Shown here piece by piece: positions 9,251 to 20,851 of a stretch of 64,000 nucleotides of DNA; within the stretch, counting starts at the first letter, position 1; each line of letters begins with the position of its first letter. The DNA comes from Aurantimonas marina (GTDB taxonomy: Bacteria; Pseudomonadota; Alphaproteobacteria; Rhizobiales; Rhizobiaceae), in assembly GCF_017183135.1 (NCBI RefSeq), contig NZ_JADDXW010000003.1, positions 186,001 to 250,000 on the forward strand, read 5' to 3'. The position numbers and the translations under genes were made by a program. The notes under the pieces are model-generated. The model was not told where the DNA came from and did not search any database. It saw nothing but the letters and a program-made list of their open reading frames with translations.

Positions 9251-10318
9251 TCAATCGCGCAGAAAGCCGACGATATCCTTGACATCCTTCATCGTCGCAT
9301 CCGCGATGGCGCCGGCGCGCTCGCCGCCATCCTTCAGAACAGCGTCGATATGCGACGGATCGGCGAGATAGCGTCGCATCTCGGCGCTGATCGGCGCAAG
9401 GATCTCGACGGCGAGATCGGCCAGCGCCGGCTTGAACTCGGAAAATTGCCGACCGCCATATTCGGTCAGCACATCGGCCTTCGGCCGCTCGGCGAGCGCG
9501 GCGAAGATGCCGACCAGATTGTCGGCCTCGGGCCGCTCCTTCAGGCCGTCCACCTCGGAGGGCAGCGCGTCGGGATCGGTCTTGGCCTTGCGGATCTTCC
9601 TGGCGATGGCGTCGGCGTCGTCGGTGAGATTGATGCGCGACAGGTCGGACGGGTCCGACTTCGACATCTTCTTGGCCCCGTCCTTGAGGCTCATGATCCG
9701 GGTCGCCGGTCCCTCGATCAGCGGCTCGGTGATCGGGAAATAGCCCTCGGTGGGGTCCTCGCCCCCGGTGATCGCCACGGTGAGGCCGGTGGCTTCGATG
9801 CGTTCGGCAAAGTCGAAATTGAACTTCGCGGCGATGTCGCGGGTCAGTTCCAGATGCTGCTTCTGGTCGTCGCCGACCGGCACATGGGTCGCGCGATACA
9901 ACAGGATGTCAGCCGCCATCAGGCTCGGATAGGCCAGGAGGCCGAGCGAGGCGTTCTCGCGGTCCTTGCCGGCCTTTTCCTTGAACTGGGTCATCCGGTT
10001 CATCCAGCCGACGCGGGCGACGCAGTTGAATATCCAGGCGAGTTCCGCATGGCCGGACACCCGGCTCTGATTGAAGACGATGTGCTTGTTCGGGTCGATT
10101 CCCGCCGCCAGGAAGGCCGCCGTGATCGAACGGATCTGGCCCGGCAGATCGTCCTGGACGAGCTGCGCAGTGATCGCGTGCAGGTCGACGACGCAATAGA
10201 GGCAGTCGTGGCTCTCCTGCAGGGCGACGAATTTCCGGATCGCACCGAGATAATTACCGAGATGCAGATTGCCGGTCGGCTGCACGCCGGAGAAGACGCG
10301 GGGGGTGATGTCGCTCAT
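9251..10318 (-). CDS. trpS: Tryptophanyl-tRNA synthetase
   Basis: A 355-residue class Ic aminoacyl-tRNA synthetase. The HIGH-like signature is HLGN (19-22, in [11 protein letters not shown]) and the KMSKS loop is intact at 217-221. The ATG at 10318 has a GGAG sequence 9 bases upstream; a TTG five codons further up is less likely. It follows murJ on the minus strand by about 110 bases, in the conserved order mutS-glnD-murJ-trpS. Confidence 0.96.
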   Translation of the reverse strand: MSDITPRVFSGVQPTGNLHLGNYLGAIRKFVALQESHDCLYCVVDLHAITAQLVQDDLPGQIRSITAAFLAAGIDPNKHIVFNQSRVSGHAELAWIFNCVARVGWMNRMTQFKEKAGKDRENASLGLLAYPSLMAADILLYRATHVPVGDDQKQHLELTRDIAAKFNFDFAERIEATGLTVAITGGEDPTEGYFPITEPLIEGPATRIMSLKDGAKKMSKSDPSDLSRINLTDDADAIARKIRKAKTDPDALPSEVDGLKERPEADNLVGIFAALAERPKADVLTEYGGRQFSEFKPALADLAVEILAPISAEMRRYLADPSHIDAVLKDGGERAGAIADATMKDVKDIVGFLRD

Positions 10319-10427
10319 GGTCGGCGGCTCCAAAGGATCGCGGCGGTGTCGGAAATCGGAGGCGTTATGGCCGAGCGGCCGGCCGCGATCAAGCGCGGAC
10401 AGGTTCGAGCAACGCCGTCGGCGCCGC

Positions 10428-12038
10428 TCAGGGCTGCGGCTTCTTTCGCTTCAGCACCGCCAGAAACAGCTTGCGATCCGCCGCGCCGGTCGCCAGCGCC
10501 AGCGCGAAATAGATCGCCATGGCCGACGACACCAGAATCAGAATCGCGGTGATCTGCGTGGTGACGGACGATTCCGGTCGCAGCCAGTCGCCGAGCTCGA
10601 CCATCTCCAGGACGAGAACGGCGCCCATCAACAGCGATGACAGAACCACCAGAGCCGAACGCTTCACCAATTCGCGATCGATCTCCCACAGTCCCTTTCG
10701 ATAGAGCCCCGCGAATAAGAGACCGGCATTCAGCCAGCCAGCGATGGTGGTGGCCAGAGCAATGCCGCGTTCCGCGATCAGCCAGAACAGGACGAGCGAC
10801 AGGACGATGTTGGCGCCGGCCGAGATCAGCGTCGCGATCATCGGCGTCCGCGTGTCCTCGCGGGCGAAATAGCCGGGCGTGAATACCTTGGCCATGACAA
10901 AGGCCGGCAGACCGAGAGCATAAAGCCCCAACACCGCCGCTACCGCCGGGGTCGCCGTCGGATCGAAGGCGCCGCGCTCATACAGCACCCGGATGATCGG
11001 CTCGGGGATGATGAACAGGGCGACGGCGGCCGGCAGCGTCAGGAACAGCGCGAATTCCAGGCTGCGGTTCTGGGTGTGCTGGGCTTCCCGCAACCGGCCG
11101 CCCTTGAGCGCCCGCGCCAGCTCCGGCAGGAGCACGACGCCAATGGCGATGCCGACCATGCCGAGCGGCAATTGATAGGGCCGGTCGGCGTATTGCAGGG
11201 TCGAGACGGCGCCCGGCTTGAAGGAGGCGATCGCCTGGCCGACGAAGAGGTTGATCTGGGTGATGCCGCCGATCAACGCGGCCGGACCGGCAAGGACCAG
11301 AAGCCGCTTCAGCCGCTTGGTCCAACGCGGCCAACGCAGCGCGACGCTGAAACCGGCCATGCGCATGGCGACGACCACCATGGCGAGCTGGGCGAAGCCG
11401 GCGATCAGGACTCCCCAGCTCATCAAGAAGCCGATCGTCGTCTTGTCGGCGCCGTCCCACAGCGCCCAGCCGAGAACGCCGATCAGGATGAAATTCAGAA
11501 GCGTCGGCGCCACCGCCGCCGCAAAGAAGCGGCGAAAGGCGTTGAGGATGCCGGACACCATCGCCATCAGCGACATGCAGGCGAGATAGGGAAACATGAT
11601 GCGCGAGAAGGTGACGGTGATGTCGTAGCGCGCGGCACAGGAGATGACGTTGCCGCCGGCCGCCGGATCATCGACGCAGACCGCCAGGCCCGGCGCGATG
11701 ATGGTCTGGACCAGAAACGGCATGAAGATCATCGCCAGAACGGTCAGCGCGAGGAGCACGGTGAACAGCGTCGAAAAGACCTCGGTGGCAAAACGCCGCG
11801 CGCCGTCCTCGCCTTCCTCTTCCAGCGATCGCGCAAACAGCGGGATGAAGGCGGCGTTGAAGGCGCCCTCGGCGAACAGCCGGCGGAACAGATTGGGGAA
11901 GCGGAAGGCGAGATTGAACGCATCCGCCACCGGGCCGACGCCGAGCGCGGAGGCCATCATCATCTCGCGACCAAAGCCGAAAATGCGGGAGATGAGCGTC
12001 GCGCCGCCGACCGTAGCAAACTTGGAAAGGAGGCTCAT
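10428..12038 (-). CDS. murJ: Lipid II flippase MurJ (MviN)
   Basis: A 536-residue polytopic membrane protein of the MOP exporter superfamily that flips the peptidoglycan precursor lipid II to the periplasm. The N-terminus ([16 protein letters not shown], then [21 protein letters not shown]) is the strongly conserved MurJ signature. About 14 hydrophobic segments follow, with RxFxxGAFD-like and [10 protein letters not shown] motifs in the second lobe. The ATG overlaps the glnD stop (ATGA), so it is translationally coupled to glnD. Confidence 0.95.
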   Translation of the reverse strand: MSLLSKFATVGGATLISRIFGFGREMMMASALGVGPVADAFNLAFRFPNLFRRLFAEGAFNAAFIPLFARSLEEEGEDGARRFATEVFSTLFTVLLALTVLAMIFMPFLVQTIIAPGLAVCVDDPAAGGNVISCAARYDITVTFSRIMFPYLACMSLMAMVSGILNAFRRFFAAAVAPTLLNFILIGVLGWALWDGADKTTIGFLMSWGVLIAGFAQLAMVVVAMRMAGFSVALRWPRWTKRLKRLLVLAGPAALIGGITQINLFVGQAIASFKPGAVSTLQYADRPYQLPLGMVGIAIGVVLLPELARALKGGRLREAQHTQNRSLEFALFLTLPAAVALFIIPEPIIRVLYERGAFDPTATPAVAAVLGLYALGLPAFVMAKVFTPGYFAREDTRTPMIATLISAGANIVLSLVLFWLIAERGIALATTIAGWLNAGLLFAGLYRKGLWEIDRELVKRSALVVLSSLLMGAVLVLEMVELGDWLRPESSVTTQITAILILVSSAMAIYFALALATGAADRKLFLAVLKRKKPQP

Positions 12039-14902
12039 CGATGGGGTATGCCGAAAGCGCGAGGGGATGACATGACGACGGATGAGGACATTTCGCCCTC
12101 GGCGCTTTCCAGAACCCGCGTCAGGCGCGCCTCGATGCGCTCGATCCGCGTCTCGCTGGTGATCTTGGTGCCGATCAGATCCGTGACGTAGAAGACGTCG
12201 ACGACCTTTTCGCCATAGGTCGAAATATGAGCCGAGCGAATGTCCAGATTGAGGTCGGAAATCGCGCCGGTGACGTCCGACAGAAGGCCCGGACGGTCCA
12301 GCCCCTCGACCTCTATCACGCTGAACTGGTTCGACAGATCGTTGTCGATGCTGACCCGCGGCTTAACCGGGAATAGCGTCGTCTTCCGCAAGGGCTTGCG
12401 ATGGGCGATGAGGTTCGCTGGCATCTCGCTTCCCTGCAACAGCTTGGCGATGTTGTCGCAGATTCGCCGGGCGCGACGGATCTCATCCTCGTCTGACGCG
12501 AATTCCCGGTTGAGCACCATGACGTCCAGCGCCCGCCCGTCGGACATGGTGAAGATCTGCGCGTCGGCGATGTTCGCCCCGGCCCCGGCGCAGGCGCCCG
12601 CCAGCAGCGACAACAGCCGTGGATGATCCGGCGCCAGCACCATGATCTCGGTCACCTCGTGGAACTTGTCGGTCCGCACGCTGGTGGCAAGGGGCTGATC
12701 GGCCTGGGCAGTTCGAATGAACTCCGCGTGGCGGACCTGGTCCTCGAGCGGCGCGGTCAGAAAGTAATTGGGATAGTGCAGATCGAGATAGACCTGTCGC
12801 TCGAGGGCAGGCCAGGCCGCCAGCCGCTCGGCCAGAACCGCGCGAGCGAGCGCGATCCGCTCGCCCCGCGACGACTGGGTGAAGCCACCGGTCAGCGTCG
12901 GTTCGGTCTCCATGTAGAGCGTCCGCAAGAGCTGACCCTTCCAGCCGTTCCAGACGCCGGGGCCAACCGCGCGGATGTCGCAGACCGTCAACACCGTCAA
13001 CAGCTTCAACCGGTCGAGCGTGCGCACCCGTTCGGCGAAATCGAGGATCGTCTTGCGGTCGTTGAGATCGCGCTGCTGCGCCGTCATCGACATCACCAGA
13101 TGGTCCTCGATCAGCCAGGCGACGAGATCCGTCTCGCGCTCGTCGAGGCCGAGGCGCGGGCATAATTGGCGGGCGATCCTGGCGCCGGCGACCGAGTGAT
13201 CTTCCGGCCGTCCCTTGGCGACATCGTGGAGAAGCAGTGCCACGTAAAGCGGGGTGCGGTCCTTCGGCGTCCGCATGAACCCCGTGGACATCGGCACTTC
13301 GTCGGCGAGTTCCCCGCGCTCCATCCGCGACAGTGTGGCGATCGAGCGCAGGAGATGCTCGTCCACCGTATAGTGGTGGTACATGTTAAACTGCATCATC
13401 GCGACGATCTTGCCGAAGTCGGGGATGAATCGGCCGAGAACGCCAGCTTCGTTCATGCGGCGCAGATGCAGCTCCGGGTCGACCGGGTCGGTGAGAACGT
13501 CGAGGAACAGGCTGTTGGCATCCCGATCCTCCCTCAGATCGGCGTTGACGAGCCGGATCGACCGGCGGATCAGCTTCAGCGCGTCCGGGTGGTACTCCAA
13601 CTTGTGCAGCGCGGCGAGGCGGAAGATCCGGATCAGGTTCACCGGGTCGTCGCGGAAGACATTCGGCCCGGTGACGTTGATGCGGTTGTTGTCGATATGG
13701 AAGGCGAGCGTGCCGGGGATCTTCCTGGCCCGGTTGCGCAAGGTGCGCACGAAGCCCCGCAAGCCGGGCGCGGTCTTGGCGTGCTGCTCCTCCAGCGCCG
13801 CGCAGAAGATGCGCGTCAGATCGCCGACGTCCTTGGCGATCAGGAAGTAGTGCTTCATGAAGCGCTCGACATCCTTCAACCCCGGATGGGCGTTGTAGCC
13901 GAGGCGTGCCGCGATCTCCGGCTGCAGGTCGAAGGAAAGCCGTTCCTCCGGCTTGCCGGTGACGAAGTGCATGTGGCAGCGCACCGCCCAGAGAAAATCT
14001 TCAGCCTTCTGGAAGAGCCGCGCCTCGCGTCGCGAGAATACCCCGGCCTCGACCAGCGCCTCGGTCGTGTTTACCCGGTAGTGATATTTGGCGATCCAGA
14101 ACAAGGTGTTGAGATCGCGCAGACCGCCCTTGCCTTCCTTGACGTTCGGCTCGACCAGATAGCGGGTGTCGCCGGTCTTGGCGTGACGGACGGAGCGCTC
14201 ACCGAGTTTGGCGGCGATGAACTCCTCGCTGGTCCCTTCGACGATTTCGGCCTCGAAGCGCCGGCCGAGTTCGACCAGAAGCTCCTCGGCGCCGGCGATC
14301 AACCAACGTTCCAGAATCGAGGTTCGGATAGTGAAGTCGGACCGGGCGAGGCGGATGCATTCGTCAACCGTGCGGGTGGCGTGGCCGACCTTGAAGCCGA
14401 GATCCCACAGCAGATAGAGCAGATATTCCGCCACCTGCTCGCCGAGCGCGGTCTGCTTGTAGGGCAGGAGAAACAACAGATCGACGTCGGAACCGGGCGC
14501 GAGCGTGCCGCGGCCGTAGCCACCAACCGCCAGGATCGCCATGCGCTCGCCCGAAGACAGGTTCGCCGAGGGAAAGACATGGCGCAGCGCGAAGTCGTGG
14601 ATTTCCCGGATCACCGCGTCCTGAAGCGAGGCCAGCCGCTGGGCGCACAAGAGGCCGCCGCCATCCTCGAACAGCATCGCCTCGATCATCGTCCGACCGT
14701 GGCGTATGGTGTCCTTCAGGAGCGCAAGAACCTCTCCCCGCGCAGCCGTCGAAGCGCCCCCGGAGGAGTCCCTTTCGGCGATCGACGCAAGCCCCGATCG
14801 CAGCACCGCGATGTCGAGAATGCCGTCGAGGCGGACCTGTTCGCCGGTTTCGACGAACGGCAGGGGGCTCGACGGGGCGGGGCTGGCCTCGAGCATAGTC
14901 AT
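12035..14902 (-). CDS. glnD: Bifunctional uridylyltransferase/uridylyl-removing enzyme GlnD
   Basis: A 955-residue sensor of glutamine that uridylylates and de-uridylylates PII proteins. The nucleotidyltransferase motif is AVGGYGRGTLAPGSDVDLLF (125-144, with the metal-binding DVD). A central HD domain includes LLLHDVAKGRPEDHS, and two C-terminal ACT domains (from about 745 and 860) bind glutamine. The protein thus feeds nitrogen status to the NtrBC/RpoN system; rpoN is in the same window. The coding end overlaps murJ. Start codons at 14902 and 14896 are equivalent in context. Confidence 0.96.
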   Translation of the reverse strand: MTMLEASPAPSSPLPFVETGEQVRLDGILDIAVLRSGLASIAERDSSGGASTAARGEVLALLKDTIRHGRTMIEAMLFEDGGGLLCAQRLASLQDAVIREIHDFALRHVFPSANLSSGERMAILAVGGYGRGTLAPGSDVDLLFLLPYKQTALGEQVAEYLLYLLWDLGFKVGHATRTVDECIRLARSDFTIRTSILERWLIAGAEELLVELGRRFEAEIVEGTSEEFIAAKLGERSVRHAKTGDTRYLVEPNVKEGKGGLRDLNTLFWIAKYHYRVNTTEALVEAGVFSRREARLFQKAEDFLWAVRCHMHFVTGKPEERLSFDLQPEIAARLGYNAHPGLKDVERFMKHYFLIAKDVGDLTRIFCAALEEQHAKTAPGLRGFVRTLRNRARKIPGTLAFHIDNNRINVTGPNVFRDDPVNLIRIFRLAALHKLEYHPDALKLIRRSIRLVNADLREDRDANSLFLDVLTDPVDPELHLRRMNEAGVLGRFIPDFGKIVAMMQFNMYHHYTVDEHLLRSIATLSRMERGELADEVPMSTGFMRTPKDRTPLYVALLLHDVAKGRPEDHSVAGARIARQLCPRLGLDERETDLVAWLIEDHLVMSMTAQQRDLNDRKTILDFAERVRTLDRLKLLTVLTVCDIRAVGPGVWNGWKGQLLRTLYMETEPTLTGGFTQSSRGERIALARAVLAERLAAWPALERQVYLDLHYPNYFLTAPLEDQVRHAEFIRTAQADQPLATSVRTDKFHEVTEIMVLAPDHPRLLSLLAGACAGAGANIADAQIFTMSDGRALDVMVLNREFASDEDEIRRARRICDNIAKLLQGSEMPANLIAHRKPLRKTTLFPVKPRVSIDNDLSNQFSVIEVEGLDRPGLLSDVTGAISDLNLDIRSAHISTYGEKVVDVFYVTDLIGTKITSETRIERIEARLTRVLESAEGEMSSSVVMSSPRAFGIPHR

Positions 14903-15234
14903 ATGCGGTCCTGCTGCTTATTCGCTTCGGCGGCGAGGCTATAACCCATTCGCCCGCCGCTTGCGAGAAAACTCGCCCAGGCATGCGTGCCGCCCCGACA
15001 TCGCTCTCGAACCAAGAAAGGGCCACCCGCAATACGGGGAACCTGGCTGCGCTCGTACTGGTTCGCCTGAAGACGCCCAAAGTCGGAGCCCGGCACGGCG
15101 ACCGCAGGCGCGTCGACCGGAGCAGCGGGACGCTCGGATAGGTAGCCAAAGGCGCACTCACCGCCGGCCGTCTCCGCCTTCGCACCCAAGGCGCACCGGT
15201 CCGCCAAGCAGGCGAGTGCGGCGCGTATTCTCAC
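14899..15234 (-). CDS. Possible small hypothetical protein between mutS and glnD (doubtful)
   Basis: The stretch between mutS and glnD (about 330 bases) is fully spanned by one open frame of 111 codons. Its GTG overlaps the mutS stop (GTGA) and its TGA overlaps the glnD start (ATGA), exactly as coupled operon genes do. The product ([17 protein letters not shown]...) has no family I recognise and no signal or membrane segment. Codon use starts atypically (AGA, ATA) and becomes less GC-rich at third positions towards the end. It may be chance. Otherwise the stretch shows no terminator or RNA. Confidence 0.25.
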   Translation of the reverse strand: MRIRAALACLADRCALGAKAETAGGECAFGYLSERPAAPVDAPAVAVPGSDFGRLQANQYERSQVPRIAGGPFLVRERCRGGTHAWASFLASGGRMGYSLAAEANKQQDRI

Positions 15235-17918
15235 GATGGGCGGGCGAGCGCCGTCAGTCGGTAAAGCGCTTCGAGCGCCTCGCGCGGCGACAGGCTGTCC
15301 GGATCGAGCCCCGCGAGCGCATCGCGAAGCGCGTGGTCTGGCTCGGGCTCGTGAGGATACGGTTCGGCGCGCCGCGCGACCGCCGAGAATAGCGGCAGGT
15401 CGTCGACGAAGGCGGTCCGCTGCTCGCCCTGCTCGCCACGTTCGAGTTCGGCAAGTACCTGCCGGGCGCGCTCCACCGCCATGGGAGGAAGCCCGGCGAG
15501 CTTGGCGACCTGGATGCCGTAGGACCGATCGGCCACGCCGGCGGTGACCTCATGCAGGAAGATCACCTCGCCCTCCCACTCCTTCACCCGCATGGTCGCG
15601 TTGCGCATCCGGGAAAGCCGTGCGGCGAGCGCCGTCATCTCGTGAAAATGCGTGGCGAACAGCGCTCGACAGCGATTGACCTCGTGCAGGTGCTCGACCG
15701 CGGCAAAGGCGATCGACAATCCGTCATAGGTCGCCGTACCCCGGCCGATCTCGTCGAGAATGACCAGCGCCCGTTCGCCGGCCTGGTTAAGGATCGCGGC
15801 GGTTTCAACCATCTCGACCATGAAGGTCGAGCGGCCCTCGGCAAGATCGTCCGAGGCGCCGACCCGGCTGAACAGCCGATCAACGACGCCCACATGGGCC
15901 CGCGCGGCCGGCACGTAGGAGCCCATCTGGGCGAGGACGGCGATCAAGGCGTTCTGACGCAGAAAGGTGGATTTGCCGCCCATGTTCGGGCCGGTGAGCA
16001 GCCAGATCGACCCCGCCCCTTCCTGGCCCGCCCCTGGTGGCGAGAGGTCGCAGTCATTGGAGACGAACGGATCGCCCGAGCCCGCCTTCAGCGCCGCCTC
16101 GACCACCGGATGGCGGCCACCCTCCACGGTGAAGGCAAGGCTATCGTCGACCTGTGGCGGCGTCCATTCCTCGGCGACAGCGAGTTCGGCCAAGGCGGCC
16201 GAGACATCAAGCACCGCCAACGCCTCTGCGCCGCGCCGCAGCGCCTCCACCGCCTCGCCGACGGCTGCGACCAGGCGCTCGAAGGCCTCCAACTCGATCT
16301 TGAGCGCTTCGGCCGCAGCGCCGGCGATCCGGATTTCCAGCTCGCCGAGTTCGGTGGTGGAAAACCGCATCGCCGAGGCCATGGTCTGGCGATGGATGAA
16401 ACGCGTCTCGCCGTCCAGTGCCTTGGCCTGTGCCTCGCCGACCTCGACGAAATAACCGAGCACGTTATTGTGCTTGATGCGCAGATTGCGCACCCCGGTC
16501 TCGGCGGCGTAGCGGCCCTGCAATTCGGCGATCACCCGTCGCGAATTCTCGCGCAGCGCACGCGCCTCGTCGAGCGCCGGTATCGCGCCGTCGCGGACGA
16601 AGCCGCCATCGCGTTTGATGAGCGGCACCTGGTCGGCGAGCGTCTCCGACAGCGCCGCGTGCAACGAGCGCGGCAGCGCCGCGAGCGAGTCGACGGCGTG
16701 GCGCAGCTCGTCCGGCATCTCGGCATCGGCCGCCGCGGCGATGGCAAAGCCGGCCTCCAACCCGTCGCGGATCGCCGCGAGGTCGCGCGGACCGCCACGG
16801 CCGAGCGAAAGCCGCGACAGCGCGCGCTCGGTGTCCGGCAGACCGGTGAGAGCCGCGCGCAAGCGCTGGCGGTTCGGCATATCCGCGACGAAAGCGCCGA
16901 CCGACGCCTGCCGGGCCCGGATCGCCGCCGGATCGGTCAGCGGGGCCGCGAGCCGGCCCGCCAAAAGCCGGGCGCCCGCGCCGGTCACGGTCCGGTCGAT
17001 GGTCGACAAAAGGCTGCCCTGCCGCTTGCCCGACATCGTCCGGGTCAATTCCAAAGAGGCACGGGTCGCCGGATCGATCTGCATCAGCGAGCCGGCGACC
17101 ACCCGCTCGGGCCGCTGCAGGGCCGGGCGCGCCGCCATCTGGGTCTTGCCGAGATAGGCGATCAGGGCGGCTGCGGCAGCAAGTTCCGCCCGCGAAAAAC
17201 CGCCGAAACCGGACAGCGTCGCCACACCGTAGAAGCGGCAGACCCGCTCCTCGGCCGTGGCGCCGTCGAACAGCGCCTGCGGCTCGGGCCGCGCGGCACG
17301 GCCATATCGGCGCAGCAAGGGCTGCAGCGCCTCGTCATGGAACACCGACTCGGTGACGACGATCTCGCTCGGTTCGACCGCCGCGATATCGGTGGCCAGG
17401 CGGTCCAGGTCGGTTTCCGCGAGGCGGAAGGTGCCGGTCGACAGATCCGTCCAGGCCAGGGCGAAGGCCGCATTGCGGCCGGAGCCTCCCAATCGCGCCA
17501 GCGCCATCAGATAATTCGGACGCCCCGGCTCCAGCAGCACCTCCTCGGTGATCGTCCCCGGCGTCACCAGGCGGACCACGTCGCGCTTCACCACCGATTT
17601 GGCGCCGCGCTTGCGCGCTTCGGCGGGGTCCTCGATCTGCTCGCAGACCGCGACCCGATGGCCGAAGGCGATCAGCTTTTGCAGATAATCGTCGGCCGAG
17701 ACCACCGGCACGCCGGCCATCGGGATGTCCTCGCCGAGATGCTTGCCCCGCTTGGTCAAGGCGATGCCGAGCGTCCGCGAGGCCTCGGCCGCGTCATCGA
17801 AGAACAGCTCGTAGAAATCGCCCATGCGATAGAACAGCAGGCAGTCCGGATTGGCCGCCTTGATCTCGATATATTGCGCCATCATCGGCGTCGGGGCGGC
17901 ATCCTTGTCGACCGTCAT
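15231..17918 (-). CDS. mutS: DNA mismatch repair protein MutS
   Basis: An 895-residue MutS1 that recognises mismatches. The mismatch-reading Phe-X-Glu motif sits in [14 protein letters not shown] near residue 33-46. Connector, core and clamp domains follow, then the ABC-type ATPase with Walker [15 protein letters not shown] (near 640-655) and the signature/Walker B region [16 protein letters not shown] MutL gene is not in the window. It is transcribed away from maeB, with a 147-base divergent intergenic region, and leads mutS-glnD-murJ-trpS. Confidence 0.97.
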   Translation of the reverse strand: MTVDKDAAPTPMMAQYIEIKAANPDCLLFYRMGDFYELFFDDAAEASRTLGIALTKRGKHLGEDIPMAGVPVVSADDYLQKLIAFGHRVAVCEQIEDPAEARKRGAKSVVKRDVVRLVTPGTITEEVLLEPGRPNYLMALARLGGSGRNAAFALAWTDLSTGTFRLAETDLDRLATDIAAVEPSEIVVTESVFHDEALQPLLRRYGRAARPEPQALFDGATAEERVCRFYGVATLSGFGGFSRAELAAAAALIAYLGKTQMAARPALQRPERVVAGSLMQIDPATRASLELTRTMSGKRQGSLLSTIDRTVTGAGARLLAGRLAAPLTDPAAIRARQASVGAFVADMPNRQRLRAALTGLPDTERALSRLSLGRGGPRDLAAIRDGLEAGFAIAAAADAEMPDELRHAVDSLAALPRSLHAALSETLADQVPLIKRDGGFVRDGAIPALDEARALRENSRRVIAELQGRYAAETGVRNLRIKHNNVLGYFVEVGEAQAKALDGETRFIHRQTMASAMRFSTTELGELEIRIAGAAAEALKIELEAFERLVAAVGEAVEALRRGAEALAVLDVSAALAELAVAEEWTPPQVDDSLAFTVEGGRHPVVEAALKAGSGDPFVSNDCDLSPPGAGQEGAGSIWLLTGPNMGGKSTFLRQNALIAVLAQMGSYVPAARAHVGVVDRLFSRVGASDDLAEGRSTFMVEMVETAAILNQAGERALVILDEIGRGTATYDGLSIAFAAVEHLHEVNRCRALFATHFHEMTALAARLSRMRNATMRVKEWEGEVIFLHEVTAGVADRSYGIQVAKLAGLPPMAVERARQVLAELERGEQGEQRTAFVDDLPLFSAVARRAEPYPHEPEPDHALRDALAGLDPDSLSPREALEALYRLTALARPS

Positions 17919-18065
17919 TGCGCGGATGGGTCTCTTTCATTCAAACTGGGGGCGCCCGGTCGTGCGGTATGCGGACGAACGCGGCCAACCATATAAGCTC
18001 CCCTCCGCTTAGCTTTGCGGCTAGCGCGATGGAAGGGGAAACGAAAACAATAAGAGGGGGAAAGC

Positions 18066-20348
18066 ATGGATCAGCGTACAACGGGTCAACGAAGGCCGTC
18101 CGTCTCCGACGCCGAGGCACTAAGTTTCCATTCCTCGGGGCGGCCTGGAAAGCTGGAGGTCAACGCCACCAAACCGATGGCGACCCAGCGCGACCTGTCG
18201 CTCGCCTATTCGCCCGGCGTCGCCGTGCCGGTGCGCGCCATCGCGGAAGATCCGGACAAGGCGTTCGACTACACCGCGCGCGGCAACATGGTCGCCGTCA
18301 TCTCGAACGGCACGGCTATCCTCGGGCTCGGCAATCTCGGGGCGCTTGCCTCCAAACCGGTGATGGAGGGCAAGGCGGTGCTGTTCAAGCGCTTCGCCGA
18401 CGTCGATTCCATCGACCTGGAGATCGACACCGAGAATATCGACGAATTCGTCAATTGCGTGCGGCTGCTCGGTCCATCCTTCGGCGGCATCAATCTGGAG
18501 GACATCAAGGCGCCCGACTGCTTCGTCATCGAGGAGCGGTTGCGCGAGGCGATGGACATTCCCGTGTTTCACGACGACCAGCACGGCACGGCGATCATCG
18601 CCATCGCGGGCCTGATCAACGCGCTGCATCTGACCGGCCGCGATCTCGCCTCCACCAAGCTGGTCGTCAACGGCGCGGGCGCCGCCTCGATCGCCTGTAT
18701 CGACCTGATGAAGGCGATGGGCTTTTCGGCGGAGAACATCATCGTCTGCGACACACGCGGCGTCATCCATCGCGGCCGCGAGGCCGGCATGAACCAGTGG
18801 AAGTCCGCCCACGCGGTCGACACCGACCGGCGCACCCTGGCGGATGCCATGGACGGCGCCGATGTCGTCTTCGGCCTGTCGGCCAAGGGCGCGTTCACGC
18901 CCGAGATGATCGCGTCGATGGCGAAGAATCCGATTATCTTCGCCATGGCCAATCCCGATCCGGAGATCACGCCGGAGGAAGTCGCGGAAATCCGCACCGA
19001 CGCGATCATGGCGACCGGGCGCTCGGACTATCCCAATCAGGTCAACAACGTCCTCGGCTTTCCCTACATCTTCCGCGGCGCGCTGGACGTGCGCGCGACG
19101 ACGATCAACGAGGCGATGAAGGTCGCCGCCGCCGAAGCGCTTGCCGCCCTCGCCCGCGAGGACGTGCCCGACGACGTGGTCGCGGCGTATCGCGGGCAGC
19201 GGCCGCAATTCGGCCCGAACTACATCATCCCGGTCCCCTTCGACCCCCGCCTGATCTCGGCGATCCCGCGCGCTGTGGCCAAAGCGGCGATGGACACCAG
19301 CGTCGCACGACGGGCGATCGCCGATTTCGACGCCTATGACAGGGAATTGCGCTCCCGGCGCGACCCGATCGCCTCGACGCTGCAGCGCATCTATGACGGC
19401 GTGCGGCGTGCCCCGAAGCGGATGGTCTTCGCCGAGGGCGAGGAGCCGCAGGTGATGCGGGCCGCGCTCGCCTATGTGAACCAGAATCTCGGCACTGCCA
19501 TCCTGCTCGGCCGCGACGCCGAGATGCGTGAAACCGCGCGCGAGGCCGGCATCGATCTCGACAAGCCGGGCCTTGAACTGGTCAATGCGCGGCTTTCCGG
19601 CCGGGTCGACGACTATACCGAACTGCTCTACTCGCGCCTCCAGCGAAAAGGCTATCTACACCGGGACTGCGTTCGGATGATGCGCAACGACCGCAACCTC
19701 TTCGCCAGCGCCATGGTGGCGACGGGGGACGCGGATGCCATGGTCTCGGGCGTGACGCGCAACTATCAGACCGTCTTGCAAGACGTCGGGCGTGTGCTCG
19801 ACGTCAAGCCCGGCCATACGATGATCGGCGTCTCCGTCGTGCTATGCCGTGGACGGACGGTGCTGGTCGCCGACACCGCCGTGCATGACATGCCGAACGC
19901 CCAGGAACTCGCCGACATCGCCATCGAGGCGGCGGCGATGGCCCGCAAGCTCGGCTACGAGCCGCGCGTCGCGATGCTGGCCTACTCCACCTTCGGCAAT
20001 CCGCCAGGCGAACGGGCGCAGAAGGTGCAGGAGGCGGTTCGCATCCTCGACGGGCTGAAGGTCGATTTCGAGTATGACGGCGAGATGAACGCCGACGTGG
20101 CGCTCAACGCCGAGATCATGGAGCAGTACCCGTTCTGCCGGCTTTCCGGCCCCGCCAACGTCCTGGTGATGCCGGCTTTCCATTCCGCCTCGATCGCCAC
20201 CAAGATGCTCCAGGAACTGGGCGGCTCGACGGTCGTCGGTCCGTTGCTGGTCGGGCTGGAAAAGCCGGTGCAGATCGTCGCGCTCGGAGCCAAGGATTCC
20301 GACCTCGTCAACATGGCCGCGATTGCCGCCTATGAGGCCATCGATTGA
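18066..20348 (+). CDS. maeB: NADP-dependent malic enzyme with C-terminal phosphotransacetylase-like domain
   Basis: A 760-residue MaeB/Tme-type enzyme for oxidative decarboxylation of malate to pyruvate. The malic domain opens with the catalytic-loop motif LAYSPGVAVP (about 49-58). A Rossmann site is in STKLVVNGAGAASIACIDL. From about residue 435 (RMVFAEGEEPQV) there is a phosphotransacetylase-like domain, which in this family is regulatory and binds acetyl-CoA rather than catalysing. A purine-rich AAGAGGGGGAAAGC precedes the ATG. Placement between mutS and olsB agrees with the order I recall in Sinorhizobium. Confidence 0.96.
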   Translation: MDQRTTGQRRPSVSDAEALSFHSSGRPGKLEVNATKPMATQRDLSLAYSPGVAVPVRAIAEDPDKAFDYTARGNMVAVISNGTAILGLGNLGALASKPVMEGKAVLFKRFADVDSIDLEIDTENIDEFVNCVRLLGPSFGGINLEDIKAPDCFVIEERLREAMDIPVFHDDQHGTAIIAIAGLINALHLTGRDLASTKLVVNGAGAASIACIDLMKAMGFSAENIIVCDTRGVIHRGREAGMNQWKSAHAVDTDRRTLADAMDGADVVFGLSAKGAFTPEMIASMAKNPIIFAMANPDPEITPEEVAEIRTDAIMATGRSDYPNQVNNVLGFPYIFRGALDVRATTINEAMKVAAAEALAALAREDVPDDVVAAYRGQRPQFGPNYIIPVPFDPRLISAIPRAVAKAAMDTSVARRAIADFDAYDRELRSRRDPIASTLQRIYDGVRRAPKRMVFAEGEEPQVMRAALAYVNQNLGTAILLGRDAEMRETAREAGIDLDKPGLELVNARLSGRVDDYTELLYSRLQRKGYLHRDCVRMMRNDRNLFASAMVATGDADAMVSGVTRNYQTVLQDVGRVLDVKPGHTMIGVSVVLCRGRTVLVADTAVHDMPNAQELADIAIEAAAMARKLGYEPRVAMLAYSTFGNPPGERAQKVQEAVRILDGLKVDFEYDGEMNADVALNAEIMEQYPFCRLSGPANVLVMPAFHSASIATKMLQELGGSTVVGPLLVGLEKPVQIVALGAKDSDLVNMAAIAAYEAID

Positions 20349-20497
20349 AAGGTGAACCGATGCGGTTGCGGCGAGGATATTGTCGCCGAAGCCGCCAAGA
20401 GCCATTTGAGTGTCATCAGCTTCCGTTCATGGGTGCTGTGTCAAGGATAACGGCATGCCTCCCGGACGAGGCGGCCAATCGTGTGAGAAAGTGTCCA

Positions 20498-20779
20498 ATG
20501 CTGAGAACCGCCCTGATCGTCGCACTATCGACATTCGCGTTGACCACGGCGGCGTCCGCCCAGGGCGCCGATGAGAACGTCATCGTCCTGCGGTACGCAG
20601 CCGAACACCCGACCGACAACGCACAATTGCCGACGGTGCCGCAACTCGGCGATTCCGTTCCAGATACGGTGGCGCTGCAACAGGTTCCGGGCAATTCCAA
20701 CCTTGTCTATTTCTACTACAATGGCGAACCGGTTCTGGTCGATTTGAAGACCCGAAGCATCGTGCGGATCGGCCAGTAG
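20498..20779 (+). CDS. Small secreted protein, DUF1236-like
   Basis: A 93-residue protein with a clear signal peptide (MLRTALIVALSTFALTTAASAQ, cleavage expected after AQ at residue 22). A short mature region ends in YYNGEPVLVDLKTRSIVRIG, which resembles the DUF1236 ending of small periplasmic proteins in Rhizobiales. The open frame extends upstream to 20345 overlapping maeB, but the signal peptide fixes the start at 20498. Function unknown. It runs towards olsB, with a small GGTCGG-gagg-CCGACC hairpin at 20798-20813 and no U-tract. Confidence 0.75.
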   Translation: MLRTALIVALSTFALTTAASAQGADENVIVLRYAAEHPTDNAQLPTVPQLGDSVPDTVALQQVPGNSNLVYFYYNGEPVLVDLKTRSIVRIGQ

Positions 20780-20851
20780 CAAGGCCGACGGGACAGAGGT
20801 CGGGAGGCCGACCGCGAGCCACGGCAGCCATTTCCCATCGTGCTCGTCCGC

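Noticed and set aside
15552-17996. An 814-codon plus-strand frame
   Set aside because: Antisense to mutS; no family features.
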